A DNA stretch of 64,000 nucleotides from NCBI GenBank assembly GCA_023078685.1, contig JALGAS010000004.1:124001-188000 (forward strand). Direction: 5' to 3'. Source of the DNA: Neopestalotiopsis rosae. Its lineage: Eukaryota > Ascomycota > Sordariomycetes > Amphisphaeriales > Sporocadaceae. This document shows positions 11,738 to 23,461 of this stretch, piece after piece; the stretch's first letter is position 1; each line of letters opens with the position of its first letter. The notes beneath the pieces are model-generated. The model made no database searches. It was not told where the DNA came from and saw only the letters and a program-made list of their open reading frames with translations. A program made the translations under genes and the position numbers.

Positions 11738-12500
11738 AACGTACGATACTATAAGGAATTTACAGTCCAGGTTTTGACTTGAGTCATCTCAGTCCGGACC
11801 AAAAAGAAGCTTGTCGACATGGAGAGACATTGGGGTATCAAATTTTGTAAGTGACTGGTGATACAAATGCAAGGTTGGAAAGATGACAGGCATCCTCGAC
11901 AGACAGGACAGGTCCTGCAGACCATTAGCATGATATTCGGGGTTTGAAACGGGCACAACCAAACAAAGTGGAAAGTGCCAGGCATTCATGCGTGCAGAAG
12001 CACTTGACTATGAATTTGCGCCACATGGTAAATCGTGTCGATTTGGTATTGCTTTTTCCCATATCCCTCAAACATGGTACCCATGCCCGGAAATAAGACG
12101 GCGAAACCCACGGCCGCCGCGATTATTTTGCGTGTCTAGCAGCTCTTTGTATGCAGTTATTATGGGAGATTGTGCGATTCTCTAATCGAGTTTTGTACAA
12201 GTATGGGATGAGTCGCCTGACTGGACGTCTCTGGACAGGACTTTTCCATTCTTCTCCAAGTGACCGGCATTCTATTATCGGCGCGACGAACGTTTCAGCG
12301 TAGCTATAGAGCTCTCAAAGTCGTTCCGGTCCCGATCTCATCCGTACCGAGAGTTCCTCCGGCTTGGCGGAAATTATCAAATTTCTTGCGCCATCTTCAG
12401 TTAGTTGTACCGAAAGCACTGACTTCGGCCCTTGTCGAGGCTGGCCGTAAGCTGTGAATACGCCTCCTAATACTGATAATCCTTCTCCTAATCAGGAGCT
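11738..12500. other. Intergenic region, no gene seen
   Basis: Lies between the start of the unknown acidic protein and the end of the AIM11-like gene, both on the minus strand. Short open frames at 11749-11989 and 12260-12457 have no recognisable motif. The part next to 11738 is presumably the promoter of the acidic-protein gene. Confidence 0.35.
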
Positions 12501-13157
12501 TCAGCTGTCTTTTGATGCAGGGGGTTTCGTGCTTGGCTGCTGGTCGGGCTTTTGGTCCTTCAGCCGTAGCAGGTTGCCGACTGCTTCTGTCACGGATGGC
12601 TTCTTGTCCTTGTCGTCACCACCGCTCAGGATCTTGGCAAAGTATTCAGCAACCTCGCGTTCAGCAGCCTCGTCAACGTCACCAGCCTCTCCAATGATCT
12701 GTTTCCTGGCCGCCGCGCGTAGCTCTTCCACACTCGAGAGGTCAAAAGCCCAGGACAGGCCACCCGTCGCCATGATGCCGAATCCCATGGTATTGAGGGT
12801 AGCAAGTCCAAGCGCCTCAACAGCCACCAAGCCTCCATCTCCGCTCAGCTTGTTGGAAGGTTTGTTACTTTGTTCGAAGAATAAGGGGATGCTGGTCATG
12901 TGTTTGCGGAGGATGGCGCGACGCGTGATGAGAACCGAGAGAGACAGGAAGGTTGCCCCAGCAGCCCAGAGGCTTAGCTGACTCAGTGATCTTTGGGATA
13001 GTATGGGCGATCGCGTGTCTGGTCGAGTACTGACAAACGGTTCAGGCTCGCTGGAGGGTGTCGCTGGGGTCGGAGTTGACGGTGACGGTGCCGCCTTGGC
13101 CTGCCGCCGGTCGTGGTCATCATTTGCAATTGTCATGGTGGTGCCAAAGGACCACAT
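12501..13157 (-). CDS. AIM11: AIM11-like mitochondrial membrane protein
   Basis: Single exon, 218 residues from the ATG at 13157; a second in-frame ATG at 13136 gives 211. Segments match the fungal AIM11 family (altered inheritance of mitochondria 11): SLWAAGATFLSLSVLITRR forms one hydrophobic helix, then SIPLFFEQSN, then a second hydrophobic stretch LATLNTMGFGIMATGGLSWAFD, then a charged helix rich in Glu/Ala. The N-terminal 55 residues are Pro/Thr/Ser-rich and the tail from about residue 170 is Lys/Asp-rich. Family knowledge places the yeast protein in mitochondria with no defined biochemistry, so I infer a mitochondrial membrane location. The stop is TGA at 12501-12503. The family match is by eye and fairly good. 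Confidence 0.82.
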   Translation of the reverse strand: MWSFGTTMTIANDDHDRRQAKAAPSPSTPTPATPSSEPEPFVSTRPDTRSPILSQRSLSQLSLWAAGATFLSLSVLITRRAILRKHMTSIPLFFEQSNKPSNKLSGDGGLVAVEALGLATLNTMGFGIMATGGLSWAFDLSSVEELRAAARKQIIGEAGDVDEAAEREVAEYFAKILSGGDDKDKKPSVTEAVGNLLRLKDQKPDQQPSTKPPASKDS

Positions 13158-13933
13158 TGTCGTGATCGCGCAGGATCCTCAAACTGTAAATATTTTTCGT
13201 GGGTCGACGGATTTAATCGTTTGTTGCTTTTCAAAGGAGGGAAACGCTCAGATTCGAGCTGGCACGTGTGGTCGCGAATCCGAAAGAAAGTTATTTCTGG
13301 TAGTGTAGAAAGAAAGAAGCTATGGCTCAATCCTGAGGTGGAGCTAGACCCGCCCGTCCTCGAAAATCTGGGGTAGACTAAACACATCGCGCCACTCTGG
13401 GTCGATCGGATAGCGCCAACTAAGCTCCAATAGCAATACTACTCTACTTTTATTTGCATTATGGCCCCCATACTTGCATCTTGGTGTATTCCCTTCTTTA
13501 CAGTTTAATATATATAGAGGAGATTCTTGATTTCGTTCTGGCAATTAGAGAAGAGCCACTCAGACTAATATTCTAGAGAAACATTGTTTCCGGTGTCTCT
13601 ACCATGCCATAACATGCGAAAGATGTCGTCTCATCACATGCTGCTTGACTCTTCTTGTCTTGATCAATGATAATTCTTAAATGAGCTGCTGCTTGCAGTG
13701 CCAAATGATGGAGACAATGGTGACTGGGAAGAGTGTGCAGGTATGTAAAGGGGGAGGCTTCTATCATAACAGTTTCGTATAGGTTGAGGCAAGTTTTCAT
13801 GCCACAACAAGCTCTTCTCATTGGTAGCGAGCGGCCAAATATCAGAACATGGATGAGACTGCGACTCGAGGGACTCTTGTGTATCCAAAGAAAATTGGGT
13901 CTGCCATTGCGGTCTGCGTACTGGAAGTTGAAG
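13158..13933. other. Intergenic region, no gene seen
   Basis: Contains the likely AIM11 promoter next to 13158 and AT-rich sequence at about 13490-13520. Open frames at 13344-13888 overlap each other and have no recognisable motif. Confidence 0.35.
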
Positions 13934-14786
13934 TCAGTAATTCTGCCTCATCACGTATGATCTTAGTCCCTCTTTCTCAGCACTCTGGTTGTCTTTATAA
14001 TTTAAAGTAGTGACTGCTACTGCCCATGGACGCAACATTGAAGTCGCAAGCATGGGCGGGATCCACTTACAATCCTCTTCCGCATCAATCCAATAATCAA
14101 TTCGTTCTGGATATATATACTTGAGGATTTGGACCAGAATTTCGAGGCAGATCTTGGTATAGCCAAGCTTGATTTGGAGCCATATTTGTCGTGGATTGCA
14201 ATCGGTTTTTTCCATCAATAGCTTCCGTGGTAACTCTCGGTCTGCCACTGGCCGTGTATCGTCATTAGCCTCTACCAGACGAAGATCTTTCAAGGCAGCC
14301 CGAATGCGCTTCAATGGCTGCCATAGATCGGCAATGGTTCCATTAGGCTTTTGCTCATTCACCATCAGGCATGCTTGGTGAACGTTATTGTGAAAGTCGA
14401 GAAGAAAACAGCGGCGATGAGTAGCGAGGCTGTGACCTCGCAGCCTGTTGCGTTGTTGTTGACAGTAATTCAGTATGTTCTGAGCTTCCATTGTTCCTGG
14501 GAGTGGGAATGGGACCTGAGGCAAAGCTGATGTTGGATCGTCATTATGATTCGTGATAGCCTTATTGAGACGGCCGACTATGGCCCCCCTGTTAGCGAAG
14601 TCTTCTATGGTATCTTTCACTACCTAGGTGGTAACAGTCCACAGGGGGATGTTTCTCTCATTGAACATCGCTGTAAACGAACAGAATGACAGAACTAAAT
14701 AAACAGAAAGGAAGACAAAAAAAAGAAGAGAAGAAGAACTTACCAGCCCTTTTGCTATCTTGGATCCACGACAGTAGTTTGCTCAT
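13934..14786 (-). pseudogene. Unknown gene, probably broken by an in-frame stop
   Basis: A 228-codon minus-strand frame (14620-13934) has gene-like composition but no ATG of its own near its start. Upstream lies a plausible first exon, 14786-14744 (MSKLLSWIQDSKRA), with a perfect GTAAGT donor. Its intron ends TTTACAG, and the second exon begins at 14670. Read in phase, the join gives AMFNERNIPLWTVTT and then TAG at about 14624-14626, directly in frame with the long open frame. I could not find a splice choice that avoids this TAG. Either the gene carries a nonsense mutation, or my exon model is wrong. The protein is not recognised; it is rich in Leu, Arg and Asn, with no signal peptide or membrane segment. 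Its neighbours give no hint of function. Confidence 0.35.
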
Positions 14787-15866
14787 AATGCTATAACGTT
14801 AGATCTTAAATTTTTCACAGCATATTGAGGCTTCGAGGCAGAAGATAAAGCTCATGGCAGAAATATATAGCCGTCTAGGTTTTCTCGCGTATCGAGATTG
14901 CAAGGACTTGGTGCATTGCTACCTGGGAGATGTCTTACCTCAATCCAAGGTGGGTATAATGGAGCCGACATCATCACTGATAGTAACTGGCATTTTGCTT
15001 GTTGTACAATTAGCAGAAAAGATGAAAAAGAAAACAAGTTTGCGTCTTTTGCTTTCCCATTCTAGCCTCCGAGGCATTTCAAAACTCCGCCGCACTGTTT
15101 GCGGCTTTTCGTCCCGAATCCTTGGAATTGACCGAGAGCTGAACAGATGATCCTTGACCATTGGGAGCGAGCTCATAAAGCCCTTAGCAACCACACCGCT
15201 CATGGGGGTCGAATTGCGACAGCGGCAGGCAGGTAGGTACTCGAAAAACCCTGAGCGGGTCGGTCAGGTACTTGGATTGAGTACTACATGAATATCTGTG
15301 CCCCAGGTGGTGTATGTTTTGCTACAATATGTAAAGTGACAAGTGACGACCCAAAGCGGGATCGTTACAGATCAATACTGGCGATGGCTGCTTACTCTGT
15401 TTGGCAAGAGGTACCCCAGAGTCTCGGATGCCTGCATGAACATGGATGAAAATGGTCTGACTGACTAATATCCTGCTACGTACGAAGTGCAATGCAGATA
15501 ATAATCAAACAAAAACTCTTGAGAGAAGTATCCATATTCAAGGTGATGAAGAAGCAACAGACGCTGTGCAACCTGAAATGACATCTGTGAGGCGTCTAGG
15601 TCAAAATTGTATATGAGGGTCATGTAAGTGTGTGTTGTCCTACAGTCGATAATAGTGATGCACCCGGGCTATGGGGCTCGCTAAAAGCCCCTACCCTGCC
15701 TCGCACCAGTACCATAGGGGCCTTGTCACGACTCCCGGGCCCCATAACGCCAAGTCCATTAGCGGCCCTATCTCGTTGCAACCTCTTCCCATCCCAACAT
15801 CAACCTCTTCTCAGCTCCCATATTCCGAATTCCCGGCCGGCTCAGGTTTCAACGAGGCAGGCAAAT
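14787..15866. other. Intergenic region, no gene seen
   Basis: Separates the broken gene (minus) from the oxygenase (plus). Open frames at 14854-15203 overlap on both strands and lack motifs. A TAGGTAGGTAC-type motif lies near 15231-15240. The frame of the oxygenase stays open from 15630 to its ATG at 15867, but this stretch is Pro/Ser-rich leader-like sequence and I did not include it. Confidence 0.35.
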
Positions 15867-17503
15867 ATGGGAAAAAGCAAATCCGCAAAGCCGTCCAAGT
15901 CGATCGTGCAGAAAGGCGCAGAAAGCACCAACAAGCAGGTCTCGCTGCCCAATTGGCCCGCCTTCAAACCCCCACTGCCTGTTGCTCATCTGACTCTAGA
16001 GCCACCAGTGCCGGCATTCGAAGACAAGATTCTAGTGACTCGAAACTTCTTTCCAAAGTCTCTCTGTCGAGATTTTGTCGCCTTTCTCCAGACTCTGCCC
16101 TTGACAACTACACCAGGTCGTCCCAAACGTGGGGAAGCCGTTCGAGTCAATGACAGATTCCAAATTGAGGACTTCAACTTTGCCCAGCGTCTATGGACGG
16201 AGACTGGGCTGAAAGACTTGGTTCAAGATGAGACCTTGAATAATCTCTGGTAAGCAGCAGCCTGTCCAGTCAGGGAACTCCCTGTCGCGGAGGCTATCCG
16301 CCTCGTTGCTTTTACTAACAGTGGATATAGGGGTGGTCAAGTCGTGGGATGTAAGCCATCACATTATACTTCCTTCTCTGATGCTGCACGAGGCCGGAAA
16401 TGGCCACTGATAAATCTTGTACCTTTTACCACGATGCGGATGATGAGCTAACTTGATCTCGTGTCCCCAGTAAATCCCAACATCCGAGTTGTGAGCCACC
16501 TCCTGTTCTATTGACTTGTTCTATCACCTTTCTATTCGTCTTGATATGAATATATCAAGTAACATAGCTGAGCTGCCTGGTCTTTACGGAGATCATGCAA
16601 TCGAGACTAACACTGAATAACATAGTGTACGTCCAAATCTGTCGTGTCCTACTTTTGCCACTTTCGTCCAGCCTTTGCTTGTGTATTACCACGAGCCTAT
16701 GGATCCTGCTCCTAGAAACCAGACTCCTCAATGCGGCTTCGTTAGCAGAAGAAACGGCTGTGAATTCACCAAAAGAGCACTACTAACATATTTCGATTTT
16801 CTAGACCGATATTCCAAAGGACAATTTTTTGATGCGCACTGTAAGCAATCCCAGGCTTTCCTTGCCTTGACCTCCTGATCTACATGAACCTAGCCAAAGC
16901 AGCCATCCGTGTGAATCTTCAGCCGCAGCCACCTCGGTCACCTTGGCCAATGAACTCAACAATGAGTTGCTGGGCCGATGTTTCGGTGTCTTGATTCGGG
17001 TCAAGCATACCACGGATTCCCGGATATCTAGAATCCCAGATTTTCGATACCCAATGCCGGTGCTCCTATGCGTTGCCCAATCACGCGCCACAACCCTCCA
17101 TGATCCTGTGCAACGCATCAGCTAAGAACAGAACCTAGACGATGACTTCAACGATGTAACCCTCCCAGCTACTGCTGATAGGCCAGAGTCTCTCAGTACA
17201 CGCACAACATGGACACTATTGCTCTATTTGACATCAGCCGCAGAAGGATGTCTTGGGGGCCAAACAGTCTTTTACCCTCACGATCGAAAGGTTGGAAAGG
17301 AGGAAATTGTGGTGGAGCTCGAGACTGGAATGATGCTACTGCACAAGCACGGTGACGACTGTCTCCTCGTACGTCTTATTATTTTCATATATCCCGCTCT
17401 GCATGGTGATTAGCTAACCTAATGCGTCCTCAAGCACGAGGGACGGGAGGTAACGGAGGGCAACAAGTGGATACTGCGTAGCGATCTCTGTGTTAGGAGA
17501 TAG
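15867..17503 (+). CDS. 2OG-Fe(II) oxygenase (prolyl 4-hydroxylase-like), with a predicted 1-nt exon
   Basis: Seven exons: 15867-16249, 16331-16350, 16471-16490, 16626 alone, 16805-16840, 17139-17368 and 17435-17503; 759 nt, 252 residues. Two exons are 20 nt and one is a single T, flanked by consensus sites (CTAAC branch and ATAG before it, GTACGT after it). Without the T the frame is lost; with it the sequence reads NPNIRVYRYSKGQFFDAHYD, the core of the P4H-like family. Iron ligands are His and Asp of HYD (exons 5-6) and His of HEGREV (exon 7). The Lys/Arg of GNKWILRSDL probably binds 2-oxoglutarate. The enzyme should hydroxylate a protein or small-molecule substrate using O2 and 2OG; the substrate is unknown. 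The N terminus is Lys/Ser-rich. The frame is open upstream to 15630, so a longer N terminus cannot be excluded. Confidence 0.88.
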
Positions 17504-19707
17504 GCTCAGATTATGCACTGTTCTGCAGTGTGATCTGTATTGCAACCCCATTAGCGCGGGTAATCGATGTACATACTGCTGCAAGCCCTGCTATCTTCAC
17601 TGAGATGCATAAGCCACCGTCCTATAGGTCTGTCTAGGCGCAATGCTAGGGCCTTGAGGTATTCTAACATGGATCACCCACGCCTGTTCCAGACTGCATG
17701 TCACGGCAGACTGTGGTAGTACAAAGACATGCCTGCCAGACTCCCTGCACCTATCGAGCATTATACACACCTGGACACAGGACACACAGTGCTGGGGGAC
17801 CGGGTAGCCGGGCTGATGACTGACTTTCAAAGCAAGCAAGGATCGTCTTTCCCGCTCTGGATATGGGGCCGGTGTGAATCGTCCCTACCAATCCAGTCCC
17901 AGGAACTAGGCTCTGCTCGTGGAAGCTCTGCACAAGTTGATTCTGATCCATGCACAATGACAGATTGTCGTGTGCTCATCGCAGGTACTCAAAACTGTTG
18001 ACTAATGTGTTTGTCATTTCGATATCTGTCTCCTGATCATATCAGATCTTCAAAGACAGGCTTGTACAGGTCCGCTCATCTATGGTACAACGAAAGAAGT
18101 GCGAGTAAATATGAGAAAGGAACAGCTCACGTGTACCATCTCTTATGCCGGATCATGTCAACTTGACAAGCCGCTGCATAGACAGGCTCCCGGTTGCGTG
18201 CCGTAAACTTTATTGCCATCTACAAATGGTGCCAGCGCATACATGAACAGAAAGCACTCGCAGGAGAAATATGCCCGAGGAAAAGCAGTGACCGTACTTG
18301 GATGAGACAAGGATCGTCAAGACCCATGGATTTTATGTTGTAAGTCCACATATTCCATGATCACGAGTTGGCCGTTTCTGAGACCGTCGCAACACTCTGG
18401 GACTTGCAAACTCGCCGTCATGTAATAGACATCGTGTTAGATCACGGTTATGACTTCGATTGTAAATCAAGGGTCAATATCGTCACTAGAGCTATTCGCT
18501 CTACTTTTTATACATGATCTTTGAGAACTGCTGAGTTGACTTGTTGGAAATTGCTGCTTCTATGCAACTGCTTCACGGAGTAATATTCCTCCAATTATCA
18601 CAGATCATGGAAAAGACTGAGCTCCGTCCGCTAATGCGGTCAAGCATCCATCTGCTCACGACAGCAGACAGCGTTGGGCAGGGGGGATGGATTCGCCTGA
18701 ATGTACCCCTCAGGCAGGCGGTAGACTTGTTGGTGACGGTCTCTCCAAGCCGACGCGACTGCAATCGTCCGTGAAAGAGGCGTGTCTCTCTCGGACAAGC
18801 GATCATCTCGGTTACGTATCAAGGCTTTTGAACACCTGTATAATCTTCTGATAAGATCTCTGTGGTCTTGAAGTATAAAGCAATCTTGCAGCAAACGACA
18901 GCCGCAAGAAGCAAGCCGTCCAGGTCTTGAGTCCTTTTTTTCCGGTTCAATGAAGACTCACAGTGTACTAGTGGATGGCAACAGCAAAAGCATTTCACGA
19001 CGAGACACACCGCAACAAGATGGGCATACTGGGCATGCAATTAACTCCCAGAACCTGCAAGTTGAGAAGAACATGGTAAGTATAGTCGAAGGACTGGAAG
19101 ATATCTGTTTTGATCATGTCTAGGGATGGAAAAACTGACTCGAATAGTATTGCAAGATGAGTATCGTCATCATCACCATTCCTCACTGTACTCATATTGT
19201 CTTGTACAGAAGCCAGCAAGCAGTGATCAGGGTACTAATCGGAGTGTTCACAGCAAAAGTGAATTAAGACTTCAAAATACCCCAAATGGAACACACCGAT
19301 ACATGATAACCAGGTTAGGAAGCAAGACCCTCTTCCCACAGGAAAAAAAATAAAAAAATAAAAACCAATTCTTTCTTGTCTGTCTAATGGTATCATTGTG
19401 CTTTTTTCCCCCCGAGCCTTGCTTTTGAGTTGCCACCAAACGCCAGTAAATGCCTTGACTTGTCACTCCAACCCCTCTGTCTTCGAACCCTTCGGGTTTC
19501 CCAAAATGGAGCCTACATGCCATTGCGCCACCATTACCTGCATCAAACGGGCGCTATGTTTTGCTGACCGACTACCGATTCGTCTTCAACGTGCACATGC
19601 TCTCGTGTTCGCCTGAAGCAGTTCCACCATGCCGACAAATCTTTTGCCACTTCCTCCCTCTGTCCCCATGGATGTTCCAATCAGCTCCACAATCCATGTG
19701 CTCTGAC
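17504..19707. other. Long intergenic region (2.2 kb) without a supported gene
   Basis: I see no gene. Open frames at 17597-18001 and 18541-19040 overlap on both strands with no motif, signal peptide or splice logic. A-rich low-complexity sequence lies at about 19340-19365. The end next to 19708 is the 3' region of the CMS1-like gene. Confidence 0.4.
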
Positions 19708-20663
19708 CTAGAAAAAGAGCAACTGCAGAGGTTTCTCCTCGGCCGTGTACTTGTCCTTAAACTCCTTCCTGGACAGCCACTTGGTCAGCGGCATGGTGAT
19801 CTCCTTCATGTCGAGGATGCCACGTTTCTTTTGGTCAATGTGAGAAGCGTCCACCACGAGTCGCTGCAGATTGGCCAATGATAAAGAGCCTGCGCGCATA
19901 TGTTAGCCTTTGATTCCTAGGCCATTGCTCGGCGAGAAAACGTTCTTACCGTTCTCTACAAGATCTGTGAGTCTCTGGGGTGTTCCGACTGCCAAGCCTG
20001 TTCTGTGTGAGCTCAGGAACTTGATGGACTCATCGATTTTGATGTGCTTGGCAAACTGCACAATTCTGTAAGTAGTGTGCTCCAAATATTCGTATTCGGA
20101 GAAAACGGTTACACACCAGCTTCGCTACACTGTTCTCTTTGGACTGATACTTTCTCAATGCTCTCACAATGTCCGCGGCCCTGAGACCTGCGCCAGCCAC
20201 GATGAGCGTGTGAGGAGCACCCTTTTGCTTTGGTGCCTTGGTCAGATCCTTGGGGTCTTTGGTGAACTTTTCCAAGAAATCAGGCAAGTTTGCCAGGGTT
20301 CTAGGCTCTTGCCATGATGTGGTGTCTTGTATGGAGGCGGCTACAGTAAAATATTAGAAAACGTGACCTCTGGTTGCCTTGGTATGGGTAATCCTTACGA
20401 GAAATGTACAAGTCTGCCAATTCCAAAGGACTCAGATCTGTTCCAAACTTGGTTGTTCTCTGCGCGAGATGATCGGCCATGAGCTGCGGGTCCATGAAAG
20501 CAATGCCGCTATTCACACCCAGCTCTGTGTCCAAGAAGCTATCATCCTGCTCATAGCCCGTCTTCTTCTTCTTACGACGTCCTCCATCGTCCTCACGAGA
20601 GCGCTTCTTGGACTTGGCCTTGGAGGCCAAACTCTCCGACTTCGGGATTTGATCTTCAGACAT
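19708..20663 (-). CDS. CMS1: Cms1-like 90S pre-ribosome (SSU processome) protein
   Basis: Four exons, 20663-20399, 20340-20117, 20055-19950 and 19889-19708, phases 1, 0, 1, give 258 residues. Introns are 58, 61 and 60 nt with GTAAGG, GTGTGT and GTAAGA donors. The N terminus is a basic nuclear/nucleolar segment (KSKKRSREDDGGRRKKKK). The body has a degenerate DEAD-like half: HTLIVAGAGLRAADIVRALR, then GLAVGTPQRLTDLVENG across a junction, then LQRLVVDASHIDQKKRGI. This is the pattern of the Cms1 family, which associates with U3 snoRNA-containing 90S particles in early 18S rRNA processing. Walker-type ATPase motifs are absent, as is usual in the family. The ATG at 20663 follows no other in-frame ATG. 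It is divergent from the aspartyl-tRNA synthetase gene, another translation gene. Confidence 0.92.
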
Positions 20664-21019
20664 GACTGTGCCGGCGGGAAAACCAAGAAGTGTAGATATT
20701 TGTGCTGGCCGATGACCCTGGACTTGCTCGTTCAAGCAGAAAATTGGTATGCGAAAAATTCGACTAACGGGGTGACGCCGCCGCTTAGTTGCAGATGCCG
20801 ATGACGTTGGTGGGTTGCGGTTATCGGTGCCTGCCCCGCCAAAAATAATTCCTGCCCCACGTCACGCCGGACGACTGAAGAGTCACTCCATTCTACCCCT
20901 CCATCGTTTACTTGTACTTGTATTTGAAGGAAAGGCATTGAATCAGCGTCGTTTATTCAATCGCTTGCCAATTGCTGCAGTCACAGTCTACCTTTTTGAT
21001 CCTGCCATACACCAACAAA
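20664..21019. promoter_or_regulatory. Divergent promoter shared by CMS1 and aspartyl-tRNA synthetase
   Basis: The 356 bp between the two start codons must hold both promoters. Both genes serve ribosome production or translation, so joint control is plausible. I see no canonical TATA box and only short CT-rich stretches. Confidence 0.5.
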
Positions 21020-22788
21020 ATGTCCGAGAAACCCACCGAAGACCCTACCCAGGCTGCGGGCGCTGAGGGAGACGACGCCGGCCCCTCCAAGAAGGCCCAG
21101 AAGAAGGCTGAGGCCAAGGCAAAGAAGGAAGCCGAAAAGGCCAAGCGCGCTGCTGAGGTCAAGGCCAGAGAAGCCGCTGCCAAGGCAGCCGCTGGCGGTG
21201 GCGAGGATCTCGCAAAGGACAATTACGGCGACATTCATCACACTACCAAGGTCGATGCCGAGAAGGTCAAGCTGAAGGACTTGGGCGAGCAGCACTTGGA
21301 TAAGACCGTCAAGCTGCGAGGATGGATCCAGAACTCCCGTATGCAGGGCGCCAAGATGGCCTTTGTTGAAATCAGAGAGGAGCGCAACTGGTCAATCCAG
21401 GGTGTCATGGCTGTCAGCCCCGAGGGCACTCCCGTGAGCAAGCAAATGGTGAAGTGGACTGGTGGTATCAGACTTGAGAGTTTCGTGCTCGTCGAGGCTC
21501 AGGTCAAGAAGCCTCTCGACCCCGTCAAGAGCTGCAAGGTCAGCGACTATGAGCTTCACATCACGAAGTGCTTCCTCATTGCCTCGGGTCCGGAAGTCCT
21601 GGGCATGACCCTTGGAGCCGCCAACAAGGCCGTGGCCAGCTTCGAGGACGAGGACGAGACCGCTGTGCCGACTGAAGCCGTCAAGGATCTTTCTATCACC
21701 GACCCGGCTGGTGCTCCTGCAGCCAGCTTGACCACTCATCTTAACAACCCCGTCATGCACAAGAGAGCCCCTGTTCAACAGGCTATCGCGGATATCCGCA
21801 TGACTGTGAGGAAGCTTTTTGCCGAGTTTCTGGAGTCTCGCGACTTTGTCCAGTTTGAGCCCCCATGCCTGATTGGAGCCGCCTCCGAGGGTGGTGCAAA
21901 CGTTTTCGAGATGAAGTACTTCGACAAGCACGCCTACCTTGCTCAATCTCCTCAATTCTACAAGCAATTTGAGATTGCTGGTGGTCGCAAGCGGGTTTAC
22001 TGTATTGGTCCCGTTTTCAGAGCCGAGAACTCCAACACCCCGAGACACATGACTGAGGTATATTTTGCCAGGTGAATTGATCGATATGGAAGCATTCTAA
22101 CTTTTTATAGTTCACCGGTCTTGATATGGAAATGGAGATTGAGGAGTCTTACGTTGAGGTGTTGGAGACGATTGAGAGCCTCATGCTATACATCTTCAGG
22201 GGCCTTGAGGAGAGAAGAGCAGAGGAGATTGAAATCGTCCGCGCCGTCTACCCGTCGGAGAAGTTCCTCCTTCCCGAGCCTGGTAAGGAGGTTCGCCTTA
22301 CCTTCGCTGAGGGTCAGAAGCTCCTGCGTGAGGAGGGTCCCGAGGAATACCGCAATGTCAAGGACGACGAGGACATGAGCACACCGCAAGAGAAGGCTCT
22401 TGGTGCCTTGATCCGCGAGAAGTACAAGACCGACTTTTACGTTCTTGACAAGTTCCCCGAGGAGGCTCGTCCCTTCTATGCCATGGAAGATCCCGCCAAC
22501 CCCAAGGTGACCAACGCATATGACTTTTTCATGCGCGGTCAGGAAATTCTGTCTGGCGGCCAGCGTATCCACACTCCTGAGGCCCTGGAAGCCAGAATTC
22601 TCAAGAAGGGCGTCGACCCTAAGAGCTCTGGAATCAAGGAATACGTCGATGTATTCAGATCCGCTGGAGTGCCGCCCCACGGTGGTGGTGGTATCGGTTT
22701 GGACCGTGTTGTTTCGTGGTACCTTAACCTGCCCAGTGTTCACCTGTCTAGTTACTACCCCAGAACTCCCAAGCGCCTCCTTCCATAA
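21020..22788 (+). CDS. DPS1: Cytosolic aspartyl-tRNA synthetase (class II)
   Basis: Two exons, 21020-22057 and 22111-22788, joined in phase 0 across a 53-nt intron (GTATAT donor, CTAAC branch, ATAG acceptor), give 571 residues. It charges tRNA-Asp with aspartate in the cytosol. In order: a Lys/Ala-rich N-terminal extension (residues 20-65) typical of eukaryotic AspRS and thought to bind tRNA; an OB-fold anticodon-binding domain (VKLRGWIQNSRMQGAKMAFV); then the class II core with QSPQFYKQ for aspartate binding, motif 2 spanning the intron ([25 protein letters not shown]), and motif 3 (GGGIGLDRVV) near the C terminus. The end SSYYPRTPKRLLP is the usual eukaryotic/archaeal AspRS tail. Length matches yeast Dps1. 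A long antisense open frame in the second exon is a shadow. Confidence 0.97.
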
Positions 22789-23461
22789 GCGCGTAGAGTT
22801 GCTGAGGATTGATGAATCATCCACAAAGAGCCCATATGTATGTTTGAAAGAAAGGAAAATTTCGGAGAATACAATTGATTATATGTATATCGTGTTTGCC
22901 CATTGACGGATTCTTGCATGACCGCGAAAGAGTAAACGGAGTGGCATACGTTGATTGGAGACAACGCGGCCATATACCGATATCCTCATGGCCGCTTCCA
23001 TACACGTTTGCCTATTACGAAGACACGGATTTCATCACTGGGGGAAAGTCCTATAAGAACGTGGCAAGTACGATGAAAGTCTTCCTGGGACCGTGGCCGC
23101 TCAACTTGAGTCAGCCTCAATGCAAGCACAGGAAGTCGCGCTCGTCCAAGGCTTCCTTCCACGTGGGAGAAAGATTTGGGCAGTTCCCTCTGGCTCATCG
23201 TCTCTGGTATTTCATCTCCTCTGTTCTTCACCCTCATAATTCCACACAACTCTCCCGTAACCTCATCCACTCTACGATCCTACATCACAGAGCATCCACA
23301 CTCGTTTTTCTTTTTGGACGGTCTTTTTGGTGATCATTCCTTCGCTTTTGTAAGATTTATCGGATCAGTGAGAGCACAGCAAAAGCAGCCAACGCAAGGA
23401 ACATAGACTCATAATCACGACACAAATCTTTCGCAATCCATCATCCCATTCCATTCCAACC
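22789..23461. other. Intergenic region, AspRS 3' end and CFEM promoter
   Basis: No supported gene. The 3' half is pyrimidine- and CA-rich, as in a leader for the CFEM gene starting at 23462. Overlapping open frames at 22875-23406 lack motifs. Confidence 0.4.

Noticed and set aside
15630..15866. Upstream extension of the oxygenase reading frame
   Set aside because: The frame is open, but composition is leader-like and the ATG at 15867 starts a sensible N terminus. Kept only as an alternative start.
22186..22824. 212-codon minus-strand frame opposite the second exon of aspartyl-tRNA synthetase
   Set aside because: Antisense shadow of strongly biased codons; no motif, and the sense strand has full class II synthetase motifs.
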